Shown piece by piece: positions 1 through 9,489 of a stretch of DNA of 64,000 nt (its first letter is position 1; the number at the start of each line of letters is the position of its first letter). The stretch covers positions 62,001-126,000 of the forward strand of contig NZ_JAQEVU010000007.1 of the NCBI RefSeq assembly GCF_027694345.1. Direction: 5' to 3'. The stretch comes from Varibaculum timonense_A (GTDB taxonomy: Bacteria > Actinomycetota > Actinomycetes > Actinomycetales > Actinomycetaceae). Position numbers and translations under genes: made by a program. The notes under the pieces were generated by a model, which saw only the letters and a list, made by a program, of their open reading frames with translations, did not search any database and was not told the origin of the DNA.

Positions 1-55
1 ACAGATGCGGATGGAGCTTAGACAACGCCAAATCAAAGTCAGAATACGAACTCAT
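1..55 (-). CDS. Start of an unidentified gene, cut by the window edge
   Basis: An ATG at 55-53 on the minus strand opens a reading frame that runs off the left edge without a stop, giving 18 residues beginning MSSYSDFDLALSK. It lies just downstream of the hydrolase at 140-919 and in the same direction. The ribosome-binding site is weak. Too little is visible to name it; it could also be chance. Confidence 0.3.
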   Translation of the reverse strand, partial: MSSYSDFDLALSKLHPHL

Positions 56-139
56 GGTTTTACGGTATGAGCCTTGGGGATATCCGTGCTCGCTAGTCTC
101 ACCTATCGGTCGGATAGCTAACAACCAAACAGATTATTG

Positions 140-919
140 TTAGCACATTCTCTGATAGACACTCATTACCGCCCTAGCTACTGCCGAGGGCGCCTCCAAG
201 GGAACCAAATGCCCCGCCCGCGGCACCGACACCACCCGAGTACCTAGCGCCTTAGCCATGGCTTCCGCCTGAGCCGCAGTAGAGTTAGTGTCTTGTTCCC
301 CCCGCACTACCATTGCCGGAATCTGTGCTCTCTCCAAGGTTTCCAAGCGACCGGGACGGGTAGCTAAAGCCCGCTGCGCCCAAGAAATCGCCTCCCCAGA
401 AGTTTCATTAATCCACTTTTCCATCAGCTGTGGGATTTTGGGGAAATCTGCAACAGTTTCTTTCGCTAGCATAGTGGGAATCCCCTGCACCAGCTGAGAG
501 TGCGCTCTGCCTACCAGGGCAGAAATTGCCATCTCGGTACGTGCTGCCCGCGCCTGAGGAGTGTCAATATCAGCTTTCGTACCCACTAGCACCACCCCGC
601 CTACCAGACGCGGATGACGCTCAATCATGGCTTGCGCGGTATATCCCCCCATAGAATTACCACAGACCAGTATTTTTTCTGCGCCCTCAGCGCGCACCGC
701 CTGCGCTACATAATCGGCATAAATCTCCAAGGAAGGAGAATTTACCGGTAGCGGAGAATGCCCAAATCCAGGCGGGTCAATCGCGATTACCGGAACCCCC
801 TCGAAACGGCGAGCTACCCCCTCCCACATTCGATGATCATATGGGAAAGCCGCCAATAGGACTATCGCCGGAGTGCTCCCCATTCTTTGCGCATCCCGCG
901 TAAAAATCGCCACATCCAT
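140..919 (-). CDS. Alpha/beta-fold hydrolase
   Basis: A 259-residue protein of the alpha/beta hydrolase fold, of usual length for soluble esterase/lactonase-type members. The nucleophile elbow is GNSMGG (about residues 87-92), and a C-terminal GHLVPLEAP stretch carries the likely catalytic histidine (about residue 236). An early segment, IDPPGFGHSP, is the usual strand and loop after beta-4. There is no signal peptide or membrane segment, so it should act in the cytoplasm. The substrate cannot be told from sequence. It is not tightly linked to the genes on either side; the gap to the next gene upstream is about 100 bases. Confidence 0.8.
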   Translation of the reverse strand: MDVAIFTRDAQRMGSTPAIVLLAAFPYDHRMWEGVARRFEGVPVIAIDPPGFGHSPLPVNSPSLEIYADYVAQAVRAEGAEKILVCGNSMGGYTAQAMIERHPRLVGGVVLVGTKADIDTPQARAARTEMAISALVGRAHSQLVQGIPTMLAKETVADFPKIPQLMEKWINETSGEAISWAQRALATRPGRLETLERAQIPAMVVRGEQDTNSTAAQAEAMAKALGTRVVSVPRAGHLVPLEAPSAVARAVMSVYQRMC

Positions 920-1019
920 ACCTATATTTTTGCACAGCCACTCGCCTAGCTTGAGATAAACCGGCGTAAGAGTAGCGATTAGCTTTTGAACGTAAACCCC
1001 CTAATGCCCTCAAGCTTAG

Positions 1020-1301
1020 CTAAAAGCCACGTTCAAAGCAGAAACGATGCCAATGACGGCGCTGTTCAAGACCAGAACGCTCCCCAAAAAGGGAATCGGT
1101 ACGCCACGCTACCACATGCGCCTGCCCGATATTTATCTGCTGATTACACCCCGGACACAAGTAAACCTTTCGCGCCTGCGAAAGATACTGCACCTGATAA
1201 TCACCATCGGTGCGAGAAACCGAGCGGGGCATCGAAGCCAAAGAATCCATCCTTAAGGGACGATGCTCACCCCAGGGACGTTTACGGGAACGTCTGGTCA
1301 C
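1020..1301 (-). CDS. Small conserved actinobacterial zinc-ribbon-like protein
   Basis: A basic 93-residue protein. The GTG start directly follows the nagA stop codon (1304-1302), so the two genes are probably co-transcribed. The second half holds CPGCNQQI and, about 30 residues later, HWHRFCF, which together could bind one zinc. Short proteins of this layout are common in Actinobacteria and are often labelled ATP/GTP-binding without support; I see no nucleotide-binding motif. The function is unknown. The opposite-strand frame in this stretch is a shadow. Confidence 0.65.
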   Translation of the reverse strand: MTRRSRKRPWGEHRPLRMDSLASMPRSVSRTDGDYQVQYLSQARKVYLCPGCNQQINIGQAHVVAWRTDSLFGERSGLEQRRHWHRFCFERGF

Positions 1302-2522
1302 TTAAAAAACCACAACTCCCCGTTTGTAGACCCGCATAGGATTCAAATCGGCATCAGTAACTAGCAAATCTGCTGACTTTCCGGGCGCGATTTCTCCCAA
1401 CTGGTCATCACCTAGAACTTTTGCCCCCTGATAGGAGGCACAATAAACGGCATCGACCAGAGGGATTCCAGCTTGATGCGCTATCTTGACCTGTTGGATT
1501 AGATGAGAAGTTCCCCCTGCCTGGCAGTTAGAATCGGCTGCCAAAGTCGCCAGCCCATCTTTTACTTCGACCGTTTGCCCCCCCAAAAGATAGCGTCCAT
1601 CTCCCAATCCGGTTCCCGCCATCGCGTCAGTGACAAACACAATCTGTTCGCGTCCTACCAATTCATATACGTTGCGAATCAGGGAGGGAGCTAGCTGTTT
1701 TCCATCACAAATAAGCTCTACAATTACGCCTCCACCAGCAGCGTCAGCTAAAATCTCGGGGATTGGCCCGGGGTGTAGAGGCTGCATCGGAGGCATCGAA
1801 TTAAACAAATGGGTGACAGTGGCATGAGGACAGCGCGCTCTGGCGGAATGAGCCAGCATTTGCCGAACCTCAATCAGGGCTTCACGCATCTTTTCCGAAT
1901 TGGTATCGGTATGACCAAAGGAGGGAACAGCACCCCCCGCAATCAAAGTGTCGGCAACCCCAGATGCTCCCATAGCATAGGGCTTTTCCGGAGCAAAAGT
2001 CATAGACACCGCATAGCCGCGGCTGGCTATCAGCAACTCGCGCACCAACGGCGCATTGGGAGCCTGAATATGGCTAGGGTCGTGCGCCCCGCAGTTCCCC
2101 TGGGCTATAAAGGGACCTTCAAAATGGATTCCCGCCAGTTTCCCAGCCGCGCACATTCCTGCCAACATTTCCGCTTTTTCCCGCAGAACCATAGGAGAAT
2201 GGGTCACCAGCGAAGCTACCAGAGAAGTAGTCCCCCAGCGTAAATGCTCGGATATAGCCCCCAGGGCTTGTTCTTCAGTTTGAGCATCTGGGAACGATAC
2301 CCCTTGCCCCCCATGGCAATGAACATCAATCAAGCCGGGCAGCAAATAGCGGTCATCACTGGGAGAAGTGGCAGCCAAAACCTCATCCCCAAATCCAGCG
2401 GCTTTCGCGTCAGGAGCTTCACCTACCCACACGATGGCATCCCCAGAAATTACCACCGCTCCATCGGTAATAATTCTATTAGAGGTAACAACTCGTCCCC
2501 GTAACGCAAAAACTTCAGTCAT
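1302..2522 (-). CDS. nagA: N-acetylglucosamine-6-phosphate deacetylase
   Basis: A 406-residue amidohydrolase that removes acetate from GlcNAc-6-phosphate to give glucosamine-6-phosphate, in amino-sugar catabolism and cell-wall recycling. The sequence shows the N-terminal metal-site motif DVHCHGG (about residues 63-69), the glutamate ligand in HFEGPF, histidines in FGHTD and THLFNSM, and the catalytic aspartate in FVTDAMAG. Length and motif order fit NagA well. No nagB is visible beside it. The zinc-ribbon gene follows immediately. Confidence 0.93.
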   Translation of the reverse strand: MTEVFALRGRVVTSNRIITDGAVVISGDAIVWVGEAPDAKAAGFGDEVLAATSPSDDRYLLPGLIDVHCHGGQGVSFPDAQTEEQALGAISEHLRWGTTSLVASLVTHSPMVLREKAEMLAGMCAAGKLAGIHFEGPFIAQGNCGAHDPSHIQAPNAPLVRELLIASRGYAVSMTFAPEKPYAMGASGVADTLIAGGAVPSFGHTDTNSEKMREALIEVRQMLAHSARARCPHATVTHLFNSMPPMQPLHPGPIPEILADAAGGGVIVELICDGKQLAPSLIRNVYELVGREQIVFVTDAMAGTGLGDGRYLLGGQTVEVKDGLATLAADSNCQAGGTSHLIQQVKIAHQAGIPLVDAVYCASYQGAKVLGDDQLGEIAPGKSADLLVTDADLNPMRVYKRGVVVF

Positions 2523-2563
2523 AACTGCAATACTCCAGCCCGGTCAAGTGTTAATCGCAATGC

Positions 2564-3262
2564 TTAAAACAGGCGCGATTCCGCGTCATCTACCCCTCGC
2601 ATACTATCGTAATCCAAGGTAAGACAGCGAATTCCTCTATCTTCTGCGAGAGTTCTAGCCTGAGGTTTAATCACCTGCGCGGCAAAAATGCCGCGCACTT
2701 CCGGCATTAGCGGGTCACGAGAAAGCAAATCTAAGTAACGAGTGAGCTGTTCCACCCCATCAATCTCACCGCGACGTTTAACTTCAATGGCGACATGGTT
2801 AAGCTCCGGATCGAAAACCATTAAATCCACCGGACCTACCGGAGTGGGATACTCGCGCCTGATTAGCTCCCAGCCCGAACCTAAGATTTCGGGGATTTGC
2901 GCTGCCAGTAACTCTTGCAAATGCGCCTCTACCCCATCCTTTTGCAACCCGGGATCAAGTCCCAAATCACGGCTAGTTTCCGAGAATATCTCTCCGATTC
3001 TTAGTTTTAGCTGATCGCCGGTTTTTGCCGACTGCACGAGCCAAACCTGCTGTACTCCTGCCGCTTCGTCCTCGGAATTAACCTGGAGTTGCTCAATACT
3101 GGCTGGACCGGCCATCCAGTTAAGAGGCTTATAAGAACCGCCATCACAGTGAATAAGCACCGAAGAATCGGCCTTTACCATAATCAATCGCGGAGCCATC
3201 GGCAAAAAAGAGCTGAGACGACCGCTGTATTCAACAGAGCAATTAGCGAAAAGGACGCGCAT
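2564..3262 (-). CDS. nucS: Mismatch-specific endonuclease NucS (EndoMS)
   Basis: A 232-residue DNA endonuclease that cuts both strands at mismatches and provides the non-canonical mismatch repair used by most Actinobacteria, which lack MutS/MutL. The N-terminus MRVLFANCSVEYSGRL is characteristic of the family. The C-terminal restriction-like domain shows VDLMVFDPE...VAIEVKRRG (about residues 143-164), the PD-(D/E)xK core. It ends the run of genes that begins with wecA and the atp operon, as in mycobacteria, where nucS lies near atp. The extreme C-terminus, ESRLF, resembles the short tail that contacts the sliding clamp. Confidence 0.93.
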   Translation of the reverse strand: MRVLFANCSVEYSGRLSSFLPMAPRLIMVKADSSVLIHCDGGSYKPLNWMAGPASIEQLQVNSEDEAAGVQQVWLVQSAKTGDQLKLRIGEIFSETSRDLGLDPGLQKDGVEAHLQELLAAQIPEILGSGWELIRREYPTPVGPVDLMVFDPELNHVAIEVKRRGEIDGVEQLTRYLDLLSRDPLMPEVRGIFAAQVIKPQARTLAEDRGIRCLTLDYDSMRGVDDAESRLF

Positions 3263-3291
3263 GAGAATCTATTCTAAAGGATTGGAATCTA

Positions 3292-3711
3292 CTACCAAGA
3301 TTCTGGTATCTCGCGCGGAGGGGCAGCTTCAGCCCAAGAGACCAAACCCGCATGGTCATCCTCGGATAGGAAAAGCCAAAAATGCTGAAAATCTACACTA
3401 ACCGAAACCGCCACATTGCGAACCCCATTTTTTGACAGGTAGTTATGAACCTTGCCCAGTTTAACCTGTCTGCGCGACCAAGATTTATCAGGACGAAGAA
3501 ACAGTCCCGCTGCCTTGTACCAGTTTAAGGATTCGGACTCGTAAACGGCACACCCCTCACTCCAACCAGAGGTTACATCCGGACGATACGAACACAAAAA
3601 GGCTCCTTGCCGGCGCAGATGGTTCATCCGCCACAAGAAAAAGGCAGCCATCAAAGCCAGCAAAACTGCAATCAGTAAAATGATTAACAGGAAAACTTTT
3701 AGCGCCGTCAT
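3292..3711 (-). CDS. DUF2550 family membrane-anchored protein
   Basis: A 139-residue protein with one N-terminal membrane helix (about residues 4-26) followed by a soluble domain with RRQGAF, LYF-type turns and a WS.R.V.LG motif. This is the DUF2550 family, found directly after atpC in many Actinobacteria. The role is not established. Its position, 37 bases after the epsilon-subunit gene and ahead of nucS, suggests co-transcription with the ATP synthase genes. Confidence 0.85.
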   Translation of the reverse strand: MTALKVFLLIILLIAVLLALMAAFFLWRMNHLRRQGAFLCSYRPDVTSGWSEGCAVYESESLNWYKAAGLFLRPDKSWSRRQVKLGKVHNYLSKNGVRNVAVSVSVDFQHFWLFLSEDDHAGLVSWAEAAPPREIPESW

Positions 3712-3748
3712 GTCCTAACTATAAGCCTTAAAAATGATTATTTTCGGT

Positions 3749-4006
3749 TTATAGTCCATCAACGATAATAGTCACCTGGTCTTGGTCTACAGATACAAAC
3801 CCCGGAACCACCTCAAACACTTGGGCATCGGGATCGTTTTCTTTCTTGCCGACCTTAACCTGCCCCTTGCCAATGGTAGCTAAAAGAGGCTGATGACCTG
3901 CCATAATCCCGATTGAGCCTTCGGTAGTGGGCAGGGAGACAAAGCCTGCCTGCCCACTAAACAGCTCCCCAGAGCGGGTAACTAACCGAACCGAAAGCGC
4001 GCTCAT
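3749..4006 (-). CDS. atpC: ATP synthase epsilon subunit, short form
   Basis: The epsilon subunit of F1, part of the central stalk. I place the start at the ATG at 4006-4004, which overlaps the atpD stop as TAATG; an upstream in-frame start would extend it by 10 unlikely residues. The product is 85 residues and ends VTIIVDGL. It contains the N-terminal beta-sandwich (SVRLVTRSGELFSG, GSIGIMAGHQPLLA) but nothing of the C-terminal two-helix arm that most epsilon subunits carry (usual length about 120-140). The sequence after the stop contains no lost helices in any frame that I could see. Confidence 0.92.
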   Translation of the reverse strand: MSALSVRLVTRSGELFSGQAGFVSLPTTEGSIGIMAGHQPLLATIGKGQVKVGKKENDPDAQVFEVVPGFVSVDQDQVTIIVDGL

Positions 4007-5451
4007 TAGGCAGATTCCTTCTGAATCTTCGCCCAATTGCGTTCCAAATCTTCGATACCACCGATATTGAAGAACGCCTGTTCTGGAACTTGATCGTATT
4101 GACCTTCGCAGATACGTTTAAATGCCTCAATGGTTTCAGCCAGCGGAACCGTAGAGCCAGCAACCCCGGTGAATTTCTCGGCCATATAGGTGTTCTGGGA
4201 CAGGAACTGTTGGATTCGGCGTGCCCGGTTCACGGTGAGCTTGTCTTCTTCGGAAAGCTCATCCATGCCTAGAATCGCGATAATGTCTTGCAGTTCTTTG
4301 TTCTTTTGCAGAATCGACTTTACCTTGGTGGCAACCTGGTAATGCTCTTCGCCCACATAAGTGGGATCTAAGATGCGCGAGGTAGAAGCCAAAGGATCAA
4401 CCGCCGGATACAGACCACGGGAAGCAATATCACGCGAAAGCTCGGTAGTGGCATCTAGGTGCGCGAAAGTAGTCGCCGGAGCGGGGTCGGTGTAGTCGTC
4501 AGCCGGTACGTAAATCGCCTGCAGCGAGGTAATCGAGTGTCCCGCAACCGAAGTAATACGTTCTTGGAGCAGACCCATTTCATCGGCCAAGTTCGGCTGG
4601 TAGCCTACGGCCGAAGGCATATGACCCAGCAGAGTGGATACCTCTGAGCCAGCCTGGGTGAAACGGAAAATGTTGTCGATAAACAGCAGCACGTCCTGAT
4701 GCTGCACATCGCGGAAGTATTCCGCCATGGTTAGACCGGTTAGCGGAATACGCAGACGAGTCCCCGGAGGCTCATCCATCTGTCCGAATACCAGTGCGGT
4801 CTTATCAAAGACTCCTGCCTCGTCCATTTCGTGAATCAGGTCGTTACCCTCACGGGTACGCTCGCCCACGCCCGCAAATACGGACACACCGCCGTGATCT
4901 TGGGCAACGCGCTGAATCATTTCCTGAATCAACACGGTCTTGCCTACGCCTGCTCCGCCGAACAAACCAATCTTGCCACCCAGCACATAGGGGGTGAGCA
5001 GGTCAATAACCTTAATCCCAGTTTCAAACATCTGGGTTTTGGATTCCAGCTGGTCAAAAGGAGGAGGGTCACGATGGATTGGCCAACGCTCTTTTACCTC
5101 TAGGGTTTCCCCCTCTTTCAGGTTCAAGCATTCACCAGTAACGTTAAATACGTGTCCCTTGGTAACGTCACCTACGGGGACTGAAATGGGAGCCCCGGTA
5201 TCGGTAACTTCTTGTCCCCGAACCAGCCCGTCGGTGGGCTTTAACGCTAGACAACGAACTACGTCGTCGCCTAGGAACTGTGCCACCTCTAAGGTAAGTT
5301 TATGGGCGGGAGTGTCCTCGTCCACCTGAATCATGGTTTCCAAAGCGTTATACATCTCGGGAAGATGATCTGGCGGGAACTCCACGTCCACAATCGAGCC
5401 GATCACCTGGGAAACCCGTCCCACGCCCGTAGTCCGTTCGGTATCACTCAT
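4006..5451 (-). CDS. atpD: ATP synthase beta subunit
   Basis: The catalytic F1 subunit, 481 residues, normal length. The Walker A loop is GGAGVGKTV (about residues 165-173), the catalytic glutamate lies in GVGERTREG, and Walker B is VLLFIDNIFR. The C-terminal DELSEED-like acidic segment reads MDELSEEDK, the beta-lever contact region. It lies 27 bases after atpG and overlaps atpC by one base (TAATG), typical translational coupling within the operon. Confidence 0.97.
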   Translation of the reverse strand: MSDTERTTGVGRVSQVIGSIVDVEFPPDHLPEMYNALETMIQVDEDTPAHKLTLEVAQFLGDDVVRCLALKPTDGLVRGQEVTDTGAPISVPVGDVTKGHVFNVTGECLNLKEGETLEVKERWPIHRDPPPFDQLESKTQMFETGIKVIDLLTPYVLGGKIGLFGGAGVGKTVLIQEMIQRVAQDHGGVSVFAGVGERTREGNDLIHEMDEAGVFDKTALVFGQMDEPPGTRLRIPLTGLTMAEYFRDVQHQDVLLFIDNIFRFTQAGSEVSTLLGHMPSAVGYQPNLADEMGLLQERITSVAGHSITSLQAIYVPADDYTDPAPATTFAHLDATTELSRDIASRGLYPAVDPLASTSRILDPTYVGEEHYQVATKVKSILQKNKELQDIIAILGMDELSEEDKLTVNRARRIQQFLSQNTYMAEKFTGVAGSTVPLAETIEAFKRICEGQYDQVPEQAFFNIGGIEDLERNWAKIQKESA

Positions 5452-5478
5452 TAGAGTCTCCTTATTTCTTTGTTTCCT

Positions 5479-6402
5479 CTAGCGACCAGCGGCCAGGGCT
5501 TCTGCCCCACCGACGATCTCTGTTATTTCAGTAGTAATTTCAGCCTGACGTGCATTATTCGCCAGACGAGTATAACGCTCAATCATGTCCTGAGCGTTGT
5601 CATTTGCGGTATGCATAGCGGTTTGTCTGCTGGCCAGCTCGCTGGCAGCTGCCTGTAAAAGAGCAGACCGAATCCGCGAGCGCACATACATGGGTAAAAC
5701 CTGTTGTACCACTGCCTCAGGATTGGGTTCGAACTGATAAAGAGGTGGAACGGGCCCGGTAGGTTTCCCAAGATTAATGTCCATCTCTTTAGCTTGTTCA
5801 GGGGTTACTACCTCTAGAGGTAGCATTTTGCGCACCTGGGGAATCTGACTAACCATATTTACGTAGCGAGTAAAGACAATATAGACCTCGCAAACGCTGT
5901 TGGTCGGATCTTCACCCAAAAAGTCTGTGGTTAAGGTATCAGCTATTTCATATGACTGTTCAATGGTAGGGGAATCCGAGTTACCCGTCCAAGATTTTTC
6001 TACCGCAATCCCGCGGAAACGAAAATAGCTCTCTGCTTTGCGCCCATAGCTGTAAAGAATTGGCTCCTTGCCCTCTTCTTTTAGCTCGCTAACCAGTTTT
6101 TCGGTTTCCCGCAGAATCGAAGCTGAATAGGCACCCGCCAAACCGCGGTCAGAGGTTACGCACATTATCGCAACCCGCTTGGTATCGGTACGTTCTTTAG
6201 TGACGGGATGATCAAACTTCGAGTGCGCAGCCAAGGCAGTCAAGGCCTGGGTAATCGCGGAATCAAAAGGAGCCGCTTGGGTGGCTGCTTTCCGCGCCTT
6301 ACCAATACGTGAAGCCGCAATGAGCTCCATCGCATGAAAAACTTTACCTAAAGTCTCAGTAGCGTTAATCTTCTGCTTGTATATCCGTTGCTTACCGCTC
6401 AA
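5479..6402 (-). CDS. atpG: ATP synthase gamma subunit
   Basis: The central rotor shaft of F1, 307 residues. The N-terminal helix has the typical RIYKQKINAT...TLGKVFHAMELIAASRIGKA sequence, and the C-terminal helix ends ARQAEITTEITEIVGGAEAL, both characteristic. It follows atpA after two bases. Length fits actinobacterial gamma subunits. Confidence 0.96.
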   Translation of the reverse strand: MSGKQRIYKQKINATETLGKVFHAMELIAASRIGKARKAATQAAPFDSAITQALTALAAHSKFDHPVTKERTDTKRVAIMCVTSDRGLAGAYSASILRETEKLVSELKEEGKEPILYSYGRKAESYFRFRGIAVEKSWTGNSDSPTIEQSYEIADTLTTDFLGEDPTNSVCEVYIVFTRYVNMVSQIPQVRKMLPLEVVTPEQAKEMDINLGKPTGPVPPLYQFEPNPEAVVQQVLPMYVRSRIRSALLQAAASELASRQTAMHTANDNAQDMIERYTRLANNARQAEITTEITEIVGGAEALAAGR

Positions 6403-6404
6403 GG

Positions 6405-8060
6405 TTATTCCTTTTTACTGCTACCGGTTGAAGCACCAAGAACCAATTTTTCCTGACCGCGTTCTACTTCAGTTTCCTCTTCAGCTAGATTAACTTCTGC
6501 GCCTACCAAACCCTGGTCAGATAGGAAACCACTGCGGAATTTCTCTACCCCAGCCTTAAGTTCCTGCTCGGTTTCACTGTCAAAGAGACCAGTCTGTTTA
6601 ATTTTAGCGGGAACACCGGTATGGGAATGCAAGTATTCAAGCATTTCGGTCTCGAAACGATGCACATCCTTAACTTCGATATCGTCCATATAGCCGTTAG
6701 TGCCTGCCCAAATAGAGCAAACCTGATCTTCGACCTCAAAAGGAGTAGCCTGAGGCTGCCGCAGCAGTTCCATCAGCCGCGCACCCCGAGTGAGCTGCCG
6801 CTTAGTGGTGGCATCTAAATCGGAAGCGAACATCGCGAAAGCCTGCATATCCCGGTACTGCGCCAAAGTAATCTTCAAAGTACCGGAGACTTTCTTCATC
6901 GCCTTGACCTGCGCGTCGCCGCCTACCCGGGAAACTGAAATACCTACATCCACGGCCGGACGCTGGTTAGAGTTGAACAGGTCAGACTGCAAGAAAATCT
7001 GCCCATCGGTAATCGAAATAACGTTGGTAGGAATATAGGCCGACACATCATTGTCTTTGGTTTCAATCAAAGGCAATCCGGTCATCGAGCCTCCACCCAG
7101 TTCATCAGAAAGCTTGGCGCAGCGTTCTAGGAGACGAGAGTGCAGGTAGAACACGTCACCGGGGTAGGCTTCGCGCCCCGGCGGACGGCGTAGCAATAGG
7201 GAAACGCTACGATAGGCTTCAGCTTGCTTGGAAAGATCGTCAAAAATGATGAGGACGTGCTTACCCTGGTACATCCAGTGCTGACCGATAGCGGAACCGG
7301 TGTAGGGTGCCAGATACTTAAAGCCGGCGGAATCAGAAGCCGGAGCTGCCACGATAGTGGTGTACTCCATCGCGCCAGCCGCTTCGAGCTGCCCACGGAC
7401 GCTGGCAATAGTAGAACCTTTTTGTCCGATAGCCACGTAAATACAACGAACCTGCTTGTTCGGGTCTCCACTTTCCCAGTTCTTACGTTGATTTAGAACC
7501 GCATCAATCGCAATGGCAGTTTTTCCGGTTTGGCGATCCCCAATAATCAATTGGCGCTGGCCACGCCCAATCGGAATCATGGTGTCGATGGCTTTCAGAC
7601 CGGTCTGCAAAGGCTCGTGAACCGATTTACGCATCATTACCCCCGGAGCCTGTAGCTCCAAGACACGGCGTCCTTCCAGATTGGAGATTTCCCCCATGCC
7701 ATCAAGAGGACGTCCCATGGGATCGACCACACGCCCTAGATAACCATCACCAACCGGCACCGATAGCACTTCCCCAGTGCGACGTACTGGTTGTCCCTCC
7801 TCGATACCAGAGAAATCTCCCAAAACAATCGCGCCAATAACCCTATCTTCCAGGTTCATGGCTAAACCGGTAGTGCCATCTGCGAATTTCAGCAGCTCGT
7901 TTGCCATTACTCCCGGGAGACCCTCAATACGGGCAATCCCGTCCGCTGCCATTACCACGTGCCCTACTTCTTCTTCAGTAGAACGTGTCGGCTCGTAGGA
8001 GCTAACGAAATCCGCCAGAGCCTCGCGAATCTTTTCCGGTTGGATTTGAAGTTCAGCCAT
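6405..8060 (-). CDS. atpA: ATP synthase alpha subunit
   Basis: The non-catalytic nucleotide-binding F1 subunit, 551 residues. The P-loop is GDRQTGKTA (about residues 169-177), the Walker B region is LIIFDDLSKQ, and the visually conserved GRPPGREAYPGDVFYLHSR-type segment is present as RRPPGREAYPGDVFY. The tail after about residue 515 is acidic and ends SSKKE, a modest actinobacterial extension. It sits between atpH and atpG in the usual order. Confidence 0.97.
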   Translation of the reverse strand: MAELQIQPEKIREALADFVSSYEPTRSTEEEVGHVVMAADGIARIEGLPGVMANELLKFADGTTGLAMNLEDRVIGAIVLGDFSGIEEGQPVRRTGEVLSVPVGDGYLGRVVDPMGRPLDGMGEISNLEGRRVLELQAPGVMMRKSVHEPLQTGLKAIDTMIPIGRGQRQLIIGDRQTGKTAIAIDAVLNQRKNWESGDPNKQVRCIYVAIGQKGSTIASVRGQLEAAGAMEYTTIVAAPASDSAGFKYLAPYTGSAIGQHWMYQGKHVLIIFDDLSKQAEAYRSVSLLLRRPPGREAYPGDVFYLHSRLLERCAKLSDELGGGSMTGLPLIETKDNDVSAYIPTNVISITDGQIFLQSDLFNSNQRPAVDVGISVSRVGGDAQVKAMKKVSGTLKITLAQYRDMQAFAMFASDLDATTKRQLTRGARLMELLRQPQATPFEVEDQVCSIWAGTNGYMDDIEVKDVHRFETEMLEYLHSHTGVPAKIKQTGLFDSETEQELKAGVEKFRSGFLSDQGLVGAEVNLAEEETEVERGQEKLVLGASTGSSKKE

Positions 8061-8089
8061 GAATCTGCCTTTTCTTAACGTTCCGGTCT

Positions 8090-8920
8090 TTAACCGACCA
8101 ATTTCTGTTTAGTTTTATTAATAATCGTAGCCAGGGAGCCGTCAAAAACTTGGGAACCAACCCTAACTTTTATGCCACCTATCAGCGAAGGAAGCACGCT
8201 AACTTGTAAATAGATATCTTTGCCGTATCGCTGAGACAAGATTTTTTGCAAGCGCTCTGCTTGGCTCGGTTGCAACGGGGTCGCGACCTGTACGGTTGCC
8301 ACCAGTTTATCCGCCGCCTTTGCCAACTCCCGCCGCAGATGCCGCAGGGCAGAGGTCAAGGAAGTCACTTCCTCGATGTTACGTTGCCGATTAACCGCCT
8401 TTATTACCCGCGATATTAAGCAGAAAGCCGGTTGAGAAAGCTTATCCCCAAGCAGCTGCTTTAAAAGACGAATACGGTTATCTGCGTCTCGGTTGCGATC
8501 AGATAAAGCTGAGCGAACATCGGGGTTATTGCGGACAAACTGCTCGAAAGCGAAAATCTCATCCGCTAAGGCTATAGCCTGCTCATCTTGCATTGCTCCC
8601 AAGCGCACCGCATGAAACCCCAAGTTTTCAAAAACACTCGCAATTTCATCTTGCCTAGAAAGCGTGTTTACAGCGACTTGAGCAGCCTCTTTTACCTCGG
8701 AAGAGAGCTGGGGAGCCACCGCCGATAACAGAGCCGTTTTGTCATCGACACTTCGAGACGGATCGGTGAGCGCAGCTGCCAGTCGCGCGGAGGATTGAAC
8801 CAAATCAGAAAGGTTGAACCACTGATTTGCCCAGTTGTAACTAGTCTCGCTATTGGGACTGTGCGCTTGAGCAAGAGAGTTTTCTGCCTGTTCAAGAGCT
8901 GCTCTACTGGAGGCACGCAT
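8090..8920 (-). CDS. atpH: ATP synthase delta subunit
   Basis: A peripheral-stalk subunit that links F1 to the b dimer; 276 residues, the length seen in Streptomyces-type delta rather than the b-delta fusion of mycobacteria. The C-terminal half ends GIKVRVGSQVFDGSLATIINKTKQKL, a diagnostic delta/OSCP signature. The ATG overlaps the atpF stop as TAATG at 8922-8918. Confidence 0.93.
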   Translation of the reverse strand: MRASSRAALEQAENSLAQAHSPNSETSYNWANQWFNLSDLVQSSARLAAALTDPSRSVDDKTALLSAVAPQLSSEVKEAAQVAVNTLSRQDEIASVFENLGFHAVRLGAMQDEQAIALADEIFAFEQFVRNNPDVRSALSDRNRDADNRIRLLKQLLGDKLSQPAFCLISRVIKAVNRQRNIEEVTSLTSALRHLRRELAKAADKLVATVQVATPLQPSQAERLQKILSQRYGKDIYLQVSVLPSLIGGIKVRVGSQVFDGSLATIINKTKQKLVG

Positions 8921-9477
8921 TAGTTACTAACACTTTCTTTTTCCGACGAGACTGCTAACTGATCTAAGAAACGATCAACTACCCGAGCCGATAGCTCTCT
9001 ATCTGTCAATTGCTCACCAACGATTTTCTCTGCTAGTTCACTGGCAAGTAATCCCACTTCGGTTTTTAGGGATATTTCGGCTGCTTGACGGTTAGCTTCT
9101 ACCTGCCGGTTAGCATTGAGACTGATTCGCTCGGCTTCTTGCTCGGCTTGTTCTTTTGCCTTTGCAATTATCCGGCTCGCATTCGCGTGCGCATCTTCAC
9201 GAATCTGGGCGGCTTCTTCATGAGCTGCCTGTATTTCTCGTTGGGCTTTAGAATCAGCCTCGGCTATTTCCCTTTTAGCCTTGTCAGCCATTTCTAAACC
9301 GGTACGGATAGTGTCGGCTCGTTCCTCAGTGAGCTGCCGGTACTTTGGGTATACGAATTTTAAAACCACCAAGAAAAAAATGGCAATGATGATGGCAGAC
9401 CAGATTACTTCCGGTAATGCCGGCAGCAGAATGCTGTGTTCTTCACCGCCCGAGGCTGCCTGTATCATCTGTAACAT
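8920..9477 (-). CDS. atpF: ATP synthase b subunit
   Basis: The peripheral-stalk membrane subunit, 185 residues. One membrane helix spans about residues 24-44 (VIWSAIIIAIFFLVVLKFVY), followed by a long charged coiled coil rich in Ala, Glu, Lys and Arg that reaches up to F1. A second ATG four codons in (9468) could also start it. It follows atpE by 12 bases and overlaps atpH. Confidence 0.94.
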   Translation of the reverse strand: MLQMIQAASGGEEHSILLPALPEVIWSAIIIAIFFLVVLKFVYPKYRQLTEERADTIRTGLEMADKAKREIAEADSKAQREIQAAHEEAAQIREDAHANASRIIAKAKEQAEQEAERISLNANRQVEANRQAAEISLKTEVGLLASELAEKIVGEQLTDRELSARVVDRFLDQLAVSSEKESVSN

Positions 9478-9489
9478 TTAATCCGCCCT

